NCBI RefSeq assembly: GCF_011839805.1 | Contig: NZ_VWPY01000009.1 | Location: 42,759-106,758 of the forward strand | Direction of reading: 5' to 3' | DNA from: Kineococcus rubinsiae | GTDB taxonomy: Bacteria; Actinomycetota; Actinomycetes; Actinomycetales; Kineococcaceae | DNA: 64,000 nucleotides | Part shown: one piece after another, positions 56,996-64,000 of the stretch | Layout of the letters: every line of letters begins with the position of its first letter | Position numbering within the stretch: the stretch's first letter is position 1 | The notes under the pieces: model-generated | The model's database searches: none | Told to the model about the DNA's origin: nothing | What the model saw: only the letters and a program-made list of their open reading frames with translations | Program-made: the position numbers and the translations under genes

Positions 56996-59900
56996 GTGAC
57001 TGCTCCGGGCCCCGCCGACCACGACGGCACCGCCCCGGACGTGGGCTCCGAGCTCGGGACCGGGCCGAACGCGCCTGCTGCGCGGACCGCGACCACCGGT
57101 GCCCCGACGCCCGGCACCCCCACCGCCGGACCGCCGAGCGCCGACCTGCCGACCGCCGACCTGTCTCCCGTCGAGCCTCAGGCCGTCGACCCGGTGCACG
57201 CCGGCTCCCGGACCGGGGAGAGCTCCCGGCGCCGGTGGTGGGCCGAGGCCGCCGCCCTCGGGGGGACCTCCGCGCTGCTGGACTGCCCGGACGCCTCCCG
57301 CGGCGCGCTCGACCTCACCACGGCCCACCCCTCCGGCCTCGCCCAGCTGCTGGCCGGCGGACCTGCCGCCCTGTCGAGCCTCGTCCGCGAGGCCGGCGCC
57401 TTCGCCGACGCGCGCCAGCGGGCGCGGGCGACGCACCAGCGCGCCGAGGTCCTCCTGGAGCAGCACGGCCTGCGGACTCTCGCCGTCGCCGTCGGGCTGG
57501 TGGGCTGGGCGGGCGAGGGGGGCGTGCGCCGCACCCCGCTGCTGCTGCGCCGCTGCACGCTGCTGCCCACGGGAGCAGCCCACGACGACTTCGTGGTGCA
57601 GCTCGACCCGGCCGTCGTCGTCAACCCCGTCCTGGTGTCCACGGTCGCCAGCGAGCTCGGCGTCCGCCTCGACGAGCGCGCCCTCGCCGCGGCCGTCGTC
57701 AGCGGCCGGGGCTTCGACCCCGCGCCGGCCCTGCGCCACGTGCGCGAGGCCCTGCACGGCGTGCCCGGCCTGCGCGTCGAGGGCCGCCTCGTGCTCGGGA
57801 CCTTCGCCGATCCCGCCGCCGACCTGCTGCGGGACCTGCGCCACCGCGGTGGTGCCGTCCGCGACCACCGGGTCGTGCGCGCCCTGGCCGAGCAGGCGCC
57901 CCTGCCGGCGGCGGGGCGCGTCCCCGGTCCGGCCGCGGACCCGGCCGTCGCGGTCGACGACCTGCCGCTGCCGCTGGACCCGGCGCAGCGGCGCGCCGTC
58001 TCGAGGGTGCTGGCGGGGGAGGACCTGCGCATCGAGGCCCCGACGGGCACGGGGGCGACCCAGGTCGCGGCCGCCGTCGTCGCGGGTCTCTCCGCCGCGG
58101 GCCGCACCACGCTCCTCGTCGCCGACGCCGAGGCGGAGCTGCTCGCGGTGCGCGACCGGCTGGCGAGCGCGGGAGCCGGCACGCTCGTCCTGCACCTCGT
58201 CGCCGACCTGGCGCCCGCGCCCGTCGTCCGCTCGGCCCGCGCCCAGCGCGACGCCGCGCTGCACGAGGTGGAGCGCCGCCGCGCGCAGCCGGCCGAGCCG
58301 CCGGCGCGACCGGACGTCGAGCGCCTCGTCGAGGTCCTCGACGCCCACGCCACCGCGCTGCACCGCCCGCGCGAGCCCTGGGGGGTCAGCGCCCACGACG
58401 CGCTGCTGGCCCTCGCCGAGCTCGCCGGCCGGCCCGCGGCGCCGTCGACGACGCGGCGCCTGCGCGGGGCCTCCCTGCAGGAGTGCGCCTCCGCCCACCT
58501 CCCCGCGTGGGCGGCCCGGCTGGAGGAGGCCGTGCAGCTCGGCGCCTTCGAGGTCACCCCCGCCACCAGCCCGTGGGCGGGCTCCCGCATCACGACCGAC
58601 GAGGGCGCGGCCGCCGCGGCGCGGGCGCTGACCCGCGTCGTCGACGACGAGCTGCCGCGGGCCCGGGCCCTCATGGCCACGCTCACCGACGAGGTCGGTC
58701 TGCGCGGCGCCAGCTCGGTCGCCGAGGCCGGGGAGCGCGTGGCGCTGCTGGAAGGCGTGCGCCTGACGGTGTCGCGCTTCGGCCCCGACATCTGGTCGGA
58801 GTCGCTCGGTGACGTCTCCGCCGCGACGGCGAGCGCGCCCTGGCGCCGCGAGCACGGCGTGCGGATGGGGGCGCTGACCCGCTGGCGCCTGCGCCGGCAG
58901 GCGAAGGCCCTGCTGCGCAACGGCACCGCCGCCGGCTCGAACGAGCAGCTGCACACCTGGCTGCTGGAGGCGCGGGCCCAGCGCCTGGCCTGGCAGCGGG
59001 CGTCGCAGGGCAAGGGGGCCCCGCACGCGCCCGCGGGCCTCGCCGACGCGCAGATCGCCGTGGCGTCGCTGCGGGCCGACCTCGAGGCGCTGCAGGCCGT
59101 GCTGCCTCCCGCCCTGCTGCCCGACGGGCCGCTGCGCTCGCTGCCGCTGCCCGAGCTGACGGCCCTGCTGCGCGCGCTGCACGCCGACACGGCCGCCCTG
59201 GGGCCGCTGCCGCGCCGCACCCAGCTGCTCGACGAGCTCGCGGCGGGCGGGTGGCAGCCGCTCCTCGAGGACCTCGCCGGCCGCTGGGCGGGGCCCGGCA
59301 GCCTCGACCTCGCCGCCGAGGTGCAGGCGGCGTGGTGGTCCGGGGTGCTGGAGGTCCTGTCGCTGGAGGACCCCCTCGTCGGTGCGGTCGACGCGGCGGG
59401 CCTGCGGCAGGCGCGGGCCGAGCTCGTGCTCGCCGACGCCACCCGGCGCGTCCTCGCCGGCCGGCGGCTGCGCGGTGCGCTGGACGAGCGGGCCGCGTCC
59501 GCCGACGCCTCCGCCGCCGACCCGCTGTCCGCCCCGGCCCGCGGCGCGACGACCGCGGTGCTGCCGTGCTGGGCGCTCTCGCCCGCGACCGCCGCCGTCG
59601 TGCTGGGCGGGGGCGTCGGACCGGGTGGCGCGGACGAGCCCGTCGCCGACGTGGTCCTCGTCCTCGGGGCGCAGGCCAGCAGCACGGCCGCCCTGCTGCC
59701 GGCCCTGTCCCGCGCGCGGCAGGTCGTCGTCGTGGGTGACCCGGCGCTGCCCGGACCGCGCGTGCTGCGCACCGCCGACCGCGCGGACGAGCCCGTGGCC
59801 CAGGGTGGGCGCGACCTGCTCGCCGAGTCCGCGGCCGTCCTGACCACCGAGCGCCTGGACCGGCAGCACGCCACCCTCGACGAGGAGCTCCTGCCCGCCC

Positions 59901-60922
59901 GGCTGCGCCGCGGGCAGAGCACCGTGCCCGGCGCCCGTCTCGGTGTGCGGCGCCTGGCGCGGACGTCGTCGCGCCCGATCGGCGCGCGCCGGGGGCCCGA
60001 GGCGCTCGCCGACCTCGTCCACGTCGTGGTCCAGGCGCACCTCGAGGAGCACCCCGGGGAGTCGCTCGGGGTCGTGACGCCCGACGCGGCCACCGCCGCC
60101 GCCGTCGCGGACCTGGTGCGCCGCCGCCTGCCCCGCCCCGCGGGGGAGGAGGGGGTCGAGGACCTCCTGGTCGCGGCCCTCGAGCGCTGGCCCGGCCGGC
60201 GCCGCGACCACGTCGTCGTCGTCGCCGACTCGGTGCACGGCCCCGGTGCCGGGCTGGGCGTCCGCGTCGCGGACGGGACCGGCCTCGATGCGGGGGCCGC
60301 GGACGTGGCCCTGGCGCTCACCCGCGCCCGCCGCCGGTGCACCGTCGTGCTGGACGACAGCGCGCTGGAGGACGGCCCACCGGGTCACGCGGCGGCTCCG
60401 GGCGTCGACGCACCTGCGGACGTGACGGGCCCGCCCGACGGGCGGACGGAACTGCTGCGCACCGCGCTCGCGTGGGACGCGGAGGACGTCGCCGTCCCGG
60501 CGGCGGCTGCCGACGCGCTCGTGCAGCGGCTCGCGCACGCGTGCACCACCTCTGGCCTGCCCGCGGTGACCGGGCTGGGGCGCTCCTCCGCCGTGCCGCT
60601 GGCCGTGCGCGGAGCCGAGGGCGGCGGACCGGCGCTCGCGATCGAGCTGGACGGGGCCGACTGGGCCGCCGCCGACGTGCTGGAGCGTGAGGTGTCCCTG
60701 CCGGCGCGCTGGGAGCGGGCCGGCTGGCACTACGTCCGGTCGCTGTCCGTCGACGTCCTGCGTGACCCCACCGGCGAGGCCGCCCGCGTCGCCGGGGTGT
60801 GGCACGACGACCTCCTCGCGGTCCGGCCGGCCGAGCGGTCCGTCGACCTCCCGGAGGGTCCCGCGGAGCGGGCGCTGGACGGGCGCGCCGCCGGAACCGG
60901 CGACGAGCGGGCGCCGCGGTGA
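56996..60922 (+). CDS. large degenerate SF1-helicase / PD-(D/E)XK-like nuclease protein
   Basis: A 1308-residue protein. The disordered Pro/Thr/Ala-rich N-terminus (1-75) precedes a helicase-like core with SF1 landmarks: a Walker-A-like APTGTGATQ (348-356, with Ala354 where lysine belongs), DVVLVLGAQ at the motif II position (885-893, no DE), VVVVGDPALPG (motif III, GDP at 914-916), LGVVTPDAATA, VVADSVHG and ALTRARRRC. The C-terminal 110 residues resemble a Vsr/MTES_1575-like nuclease fold (LAIELDGADW, Glu1217/Asp1219, and ERAGWHYVRSLS). Homologues occur in actinobacteria; function unknown. GTG 56996; coupled to the next gene. Confidence 0.85.
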   Translation: MTAPGPADHDGTAPDVGSELGTGPNAPAARTATTGAPTPGTPTAGPPSADLPTADLSPVEPQAVDPVHAGSRTGESSRRRWWAEAAALGGTSALLDCPDASRGALDLTTAHPSGLAQLLAGGPAALSSLVREAGAFADARQRARATHQRAEVLLEQHGLRTLAVAVGLVGWAGEGGVRRTPLLLRRCTLLPTGAAHDDFVVQLDPAVVVNPVLVSTVASELGVRLDERALAAAVVSGRGFDPAPALRHVREALHGVPGLRVEGRLVLGTFADPAADLLRDLRHRGGAVRDHRVVRALAEQAPLPAAGRVPGPAADPAVAVDDLPLPLDPAQRRAVSRVLAGEDLRIEAPTGTGATQVAAAVVAGLSAAGRTTLLVADAEAELLAVRDRLASAGAGTLVLHLVADLAPAPVVRSARAQRDAALHEVERRRAQPAEPPARPDVERLVEVLDAHATALHRPREPWGVSAHDALLALAELAGRPAAPSTTRRLRGASLQECASAHLPAWAARLEEAVQLGAFEVTPATSPWAGSRITTDEGAAAAARALTRVVDDELPRARALMATLTDEVGLRGASSVAEAGERVALLEGVRLTVSRFGPDIWSESLGDVSAATASAPWRREHGVRMGALTRWRLRRQAKALLRNGTAAGSNEQLHTWLLEARAQRLAWQRASQGKGAPHAPAGLADAQIAVASLRADLEALQAVLPPALLPDGPLRSLPLPELTALLRALHADTAALGPLPRRTQLLDELAAGGWQPLLEDLAGRWAGPGSLDLAAEVQAAWWSGVLEVLSLEDPLVGAVDAAGLRQARAELVLADATRRVLAGRRLRGALDERAASADASAADPLSAPARGATTAVLPCWALSPATAAVVLGGGVGPGGADEPVADVVLVLGAQASSTAALLPALSRARQVVVVGDPALPGPRVLRTADRADEPVAQGGRDLLAESAAVLTTERLDRQHATLDEELLPARLRRGQSTVPGARLGVRRLARTSSRPIGARRGPEALADLVHVVVQAHLEEHPGESLGVVTPDAATAAAVADLVRRRLPRPAGEEGVEDLLVAALERWPGRRRDHVVVVADSVHGPGAGLGVRVADGTGLDAGAADVALALTRARRRCTVVLDDSALEDGPPGHAAAPGVDAPADVTGPPDGRTELLRTALAWDAEDVAVPAAAADALVQRLAHACTTSGLPAVTGLGRSSAVPLAVRGAEGGGPALAIELDGADWAAADVLEREVSLPARWERAGWHYVRSLSVDVLRDPTGEAARVAGVWHDDLLAVRPAERSVDLPEGPAERALDGRAAGTGDERAPR

Positions 60923-61071
60923 GCGCGCCGGGTCCCCAGCGCGACGAGGACCGCGAGGTCCCGCTGGAGGACGAGCGCTCCTCGGACGACCGCGACGAGG
61001 GCTGGGGCGACGCGCCGGCCTCCGACGACGACGACCGGTACCTGCGCGAGCGCCCCCCGCACTGGGAGTGA
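60919..61071 (+). CDS. small acidic partner protein, 50 aa
   Basis: A 50-residue, highly acidic protein (GTG 60919 overlapping the upstream stop in GTGA) with the core RDEGWGDAPASDDDDRYLRERPPHWE. Small proteins with a GWG...DDDR...RPPHW pattern follow homologues of the large helicase-like protein in other actinobacteria, as I recall. No function known; the coupling suggests a complex. Confidence 0.8.
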   Translation: MSAPGPQRDEDREVPLEDERSSDDRDEGWGDAPASDDDDRYLRERPPHWE

Positions 61072-61282
61072 CGGAGCAGTGGGTGTCCGCGCCCGGATCC
61101 TGACTGGTCGTGAGGCTCAGCTGACTGACCGTCGACCGCTCACTGGTCGAGCGCTCAAGGGCTTCCCCCGGCGCGGCGTCAGACCCCATCATGGCTCCGG
61201 GACACTTCGTGGGTGTCCCCCTGTCGGGGGACGTCCCAGCGGGGCCGGCTCATCGCACCGAAGACACCTGCGGAGGGTCGAC

Positions 61283-61336
61283 ATGGCCAGGATCCAGCCA
61301 CGGGTCCTCGAGACGGTCGCGCCGGCGTGGCGGTAG
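61283..61336 (+). CDS. 17-aa leader ORF overlapping the GGDEF-EAL start
   Basis: ATG 61283 with a good ribosome site (GGAGGG at 61272-61277) opens a 17-codon frame (MARIQPRVLETVAPAWR). Its stop lies 7 bases inside the next gene, which itself has no ribosome site. A translated leader that couples expression fits; so would a frameshift-linked start. The 211-base gap before it holds nothing else I recognise. Confidence 0.5.
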   Translation: MARIQPRVLETVAPAWR

Positions 61337-63435
61337 GTACCCGCGCCCAGCTCGCGAGCGCGCCCCCGCTCCTGCGCCCCCCCTCGACGAGGACCACCCG
61401 CTCGCGCGGGGAGGTCGCCGTCCTGGTCGTGGCCGCGGTGCTCGTCCTCGTCGCGCTCCTGCTCATCGCCCTCGACGCCGCCCTGCCGGACGCGGCCACC
61501 GTCCTGCTCACCACCCTCGTGGTGCTCACCCAGCTCCGGCCCGCAGACCTCGTCCGGTCGCGCCGGGGTGGTGGGGACGCACGCCGCCCGGTCCCGGTGG
61601 GTCTCGGCTTCCTCGTGGCGCTCCTCGCGACCGCCCCGCTGTCCTGCGCCCTGCTCGCCTGCGGGCTGCCCCTGCTGCTGCGGGCCGCCCGCCGCACGAG
61701 CTCCCCGGCCCTCCTGCTCGTGGTCGCCGTCCGGTCCGCGGCGGTCGTGCTGGGGGCGCGGCTCGCGCTCGCCGTGACGCTGGGCGCCCCGCTCACCGGG
61801 GGGCCGCTCATCACGCGGCAGGACCAGTGGCCCGCGGTGCTGGTGGCCGGCCTGGTCGCGGTCGCCGTCGACGTGGTCCTGCGCACGGCGACGCGCGCCG
61901 GTGCGGGCCGGGACTCCGACGCCCGCAGCGTCGGTCTCGCGGACCGCGTGCGGCTGACGGTCGTCGGCCTCGTCCTCGTCATGACGGCGCCCGCGCTGAC
62001 CATCGCCGCCAACGGCGGTGTGCTCCTGCTGCTGGCCGTGAGCCTCCCGGTCCTGCTGGTGCGCCTGACGACGGTGATCCCGCGGCGGGCGGGGCGACGG
62101 GTGCTCAGCGACCCCCTCACCGGCCTGCCGAACCGCGAGGCGCTGCACGCCCGCCTCGAGGAGGTTCTCGCCGCCGCACCCGACGGGGCACCCGGCCCCG
62201 GCCTGCTGGTCCTCGACCTCGACCACTTCAAGGACGTCAACGACGCCCTCGGCCACCCCGCCGGCGACGCGGCGCTGCGCGAGGTGGCGCGCCGGCTCGT
62301 GGCCCGGTCCCCCCGCGACACCCTCGTCGCCCGGGTGGGCGGCGACGAGTTCGCCCTGCTCGTCGACGACGGGGACCGGGCCGAGGAGCTGGCGGACGCG
62401 GTCGTGCAGGAGATGTCCCGGCCGCTGCGCCTGGGCGGGCGGCAGGTGCTGCTGCCCGCGAGCGTCGGCATCGCCCTGGCGCCCCAGCACGGGCCGGGCG
62501 CCACGGCGCTGCTGCGCCACGCGGACGTCGCGCTCCACCAGGCCAAGGAGGTCCGCGGCCGGGCGTGCGTCTACGCCGCCGAGCGCGGGGAGGAGGGCGC
62601 CGAGCGCGTCCGGCTGCTCGGCGACCTGGCGCGCGCCGTGGAGGACTCGCAGCTGCGGGTCGTCTACCAGCCCCAGGTGGACCCCCGCACAGGTGCGCTG
62701 CTGGGGGTGGAGGCCCTGGTCCGCTGGGAGCACCCCGTGCTGGGCCCCGTCTCGCCGGACCGCTTCATCCCCCTCGCCGAGCACTCGGGCCTGATCCGGC
62801 GCGTCACCGAGGTCGTCCTCGAGACGGCGCTGGGCGACGCGGCCGGCTGGCGGACGGCCGGCTTCCCCGGTGTCACCGTCGCGGTCAACGTCTCCGCGCG
62901 GCTGCTGAGCGAGGAGGGCCTGCCCGCCCTGGTGACCGCGGCCCTCGACCGCCACGGCCTCGAGGCGGGGGCGCTGGTCGTCGAGATCACGGAGACCCAC
63001 GTCCTCGCGGACCCCGAGCGGGCCCGGGCGGTCGTGCGCGACCTGCGGACCCTGGGCTGCGCGGTGGCGGTCGACGACTACGGCACGGGGCAGTCGTCGC
63101 TGGCCCACCTCGCGGGCCTGGAGGTCGACGAGCTGAAGATCGACCGCTGCTTCGTCACCGGCATGACGTCCGACCGCTCGCTGCAGGTCATCGTCCGCTC
63201 CACCGTCGCCATGTCCCGCGACCTGGGCCTGCGCGTCGTCGCCGAGGGCGTCGAGGACGGTGCCACCCAGCGGGCGCTCGCGGGCTTCGGCTGCCACGCG
63301 GTGCAGGGCCGCTTCGTCGGCGAGCCCACGACGGCCGCCGGTGTGCTGGCGCGGCTGCGCGCGCCGCGGCCCGCCGCCGTGCCTGACGTCGTGGCGACGC
63401 CCGCGCCGCGCGGAGCGCTGCCCGCGGAGCGCTGA
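61327..63435 (+). CDS. membrane GGDEF-EAL cyclic-di-GMP protein
   Basis: A 702-residue protein from GTG 61327. Membrane helices occupy about 35-240. GGDEF domain (about 250-415): DPLTGLPNREAL and VGGDEFALLVDD, intact. EAL domain (about 430-680): EALVRWEHPVLGPVSP, the TETHV glutamate, VDDYGTGQSSLAHLAGLEVDELKIDRCFV and AEGVEDGAT. Both cyclase and phosphodiesterase sites look intact. The start is uncertain; the leader ORF described above overlaps it. It is convergent with the SAF-domain gene, with 8 bases between. Confidence 0.92.
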   Translation: MAVGTRAQLASAPPLLRPPSTRTTRSRGEVAVLVVAAVLVLVALLLIALDAALPDAATVLLTTLVVLTQLRPADLVRSRRGGGDARRPVPVGLGFLVALLATAPLSCALLACGLPLLLRAARRTSSPALLLVVAVRSAAVVLGARLALAVTLGAPLTGGPLITRQDQWPAVLVAGLVAVAVDVVLRTATRAGAGRDSDARSVGLADRVRLTVVGLVLVMTAPALTIAANGGVLLLLAVSLPVLLVRLTTVIPRRAGRRVLSDPLTGLPNREALHARLEEVLAAAPDGAPGPGLLVLDLDHFKDVNDALGHPAGDAALREVARRLVARSPRDTLVARVGGDEFALLVDDGDRAEELADAVVQEMSRPLRLGGRQVLLPASVGIALAPQHGPGATALLRHADVALHQAKEVRGRACVYAAERGEEGAERVRLLGDLARAVEDSQLRVVYQPQVDPRTGALLGVEALVRWEHPVLGPVSPDRFIPLAEHSGLIRRVTEVVLETALGDAAGWRTAGFPGVTVAVNVSARLLSEEGLPALVTAALDRHGLEAGALVVEITETHVLADPERARAVVRDLRTLGCAVAVDDYGTGQSSLAHLAGLEVDELKIDRCFVTGMTSDRSLQVIVRSTVAMSRDLGLRVVAEGVEDGATQRALAGFGCHAVQGRFVGEPTTAAGVLARLRAPRPAAVPDVVATPAPRGALPAER

Positions 63436-63443
63436 GCCGCCCC

Positions 63444-64000
63444 TCACCGGGGTGCCCGCAGGACGACGACCGTGCGACCCGCTGCGGCGGCCAGCTCGGC
63501 CGCGGTGCTGGTGTCGACCGCGACGAGCACGCTCGTGGTCGGCGCCGCGGCCCCGCCCAGCAGCCCCTCGGGACCGGCCGCGAGCGGCACGGCGAGGACC
63601 ACGACGTCGGCCGCGAGCCGCTCCGCACCGCTCGCCGCGCCCGTGATCGGATCGTCCGTCCGGGCCAGCACGTCCACCCGCGCGCCCGGCGCCAGCCCCG
63701 TCAGTCCCGCCGTGGACCCGACGTCCACGAGCGCGGCGAGCGTCCCGGGCGGCTGCCCCGTGAGCACGCCCGGCCCGGCCGTGCGGGCGTCGGTCAGCGG
63801 CTCACCGCGGCGCAGCGGGGAGCCGAGCACGGCCCCCGGCGGGAGGCTGTGCAGGACCCCGTCCGGCAGGCGGCCGGCGGGCCAGCGCACGGCGCGGACG
63901 TCGCCCGCCGCGACGGGGGCGCCGGCGGGGAGGTCGCGGGCCGCGACCAGCAGCGGGGCCGTGCGGGGGGCCGGTGGTGCGAGCGTCGCGACCGCCACCC
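63444..64000 (-). CDS. SAF-domain protein (CpaB/RcpC-like), 5' end outside window
   Basis: The visible 184 residues from a GTG at 63998 hold an SAF domain (VAARDLPAGAPVAAGDVRAVRWPAGRLPDGVLHSL) and a CpaB/RcpC-like tail (LVDVGSTAGLTGLAPGARVDVLARTDD, VVVLAVPLAAGPEG). This family acts in Flp/tad pilus assembly. Members normally begin with a basic stretch and a membrane helix before the SAF domain, so the true start probably lies beyond base 64000. No other pilus gene is visible here. Confidence 0.82.
   Translation of the reverse strand, partial: VAVATLAPPAPRTAPLLVAARDLPAGAPVAAGDVRAVRWPAGRLPDGVLHSLPPGAVLGSPLRRGEPLTDARTAGPGVLTGQPPGTLAALVDVGSTAGLTGLAPGARVDVLARTDDPITGAASGAERLAADVVVLAVPLAAGPEGLLGGAAAPTTSVLVAVDTSTAAELAAAAGRTVVVLRAPR

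Noticed and set aside
55223..61192. A 1989-codon open frame on the minus strand
   Set aside because: It lies antisense to the SpoIIE phosphatase and the helicase-like gene, has a repetitive Arg/Gly/Ala composition without recognisable domains, and long antisense frames are expected at this G+C content.
63436..64000. SAF gene as a complete protein starting at 63998
   Set aside because: The GTG at the window edge leaves no room for the basic/membrane start usual for this family, so it was recorded as partial.

Overview
The window is very G+C-rich, uses GTG starts freely and packs genes with 4-base ATGA/GTGA overlaps. The gene content is typical of Actinomycetota: class Ib nrdHIEF behind NrdR-type boxes, mqo, a SigK/RskA sigma pair with an MPT83-like lipoprotein, GAF-ANTAR and SpoIIE-type signalling proteins, and the order DUF2017-murI-rph-rdgB. 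A Kineococcus-like member of the Kineosporiales fits, but that is an inference from gene content. I see chromosome-type DNA with no insertion sequence, prophage, rRNA or CRISPR array. Four tRNA genes are present: Leu(TAG), Lys(CTT), His(GTG) and Arg(CCT).

Layout. 1-3.4 kb: end of a DUF2017 gene, murI, rph and rdgB. 3.3-7.7 kb: a likely SigK regulon made of a molybdopterin oxidoreductase, a fasciclin lipoprotein, sigK and rskA; three of its transcription units carry a matching CCATCC-N15-(C/A)CGAA promoter. 7.7-13.1 kb: an ATP-grasp protein, tRNA-Leu, bcp, a DUF3618 protein, a GroES-like protein, a P450, a two-domain VOC dioxygenase and RidA. 13.1-20.7 kb: an IclR regulator divergent from hutH-hutU-M20 hydrolase-hutF-hutI, a histidine-degradation operon without hutG. 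20.7-28.4 kb: two hypothetical genes, a GGDEF-EAL protein and nrdHIEF. 28.4-38.4 kb: a UPF0303/CBS-BON pair, a LOV-GAF-SpoIIE phosphatase, a GAF-ANTAR protein, a TetR/hydrolase divergon, a quinone oxidoreductase, an isochorismatase-fold hydrolase and a GGDEF protein. 38.5-50.9 kb: tRNA-Lys and tRNA-His, orn, a PrsW-like protease, a GT39 transferase with a (GGT)n tract, mqo, a GT14-type transferase, small enzymes, ogt, a low-molecular-weight phosphatase, a UDG-fold protein and an aldo/keto reductase. 51-64 kb: a second, paralogous GGDEF protein, tRNA-Arg, an NAD(P)HX dehydratase with a histidine phosphatase, a membrane HAMP-SpoIIE phosphatase, a 1308-residue pseudo-helicase/nuclease with a tiny acidic partner, a GGDEF-EAL protein and the end of an SAF-domain gene.

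How it fits together. Signalling is unusually dense: four cyclic-di-GMP proteins and two SpoIIE-type phosphatases, one of them apparently blue-light sensing. The items most worth a second look are the SigK promoter triplet, the light-sensing phosphatase, the degenerate helicase-nuclease pair, the hut operon with a substituted last step, and several candidate operators.
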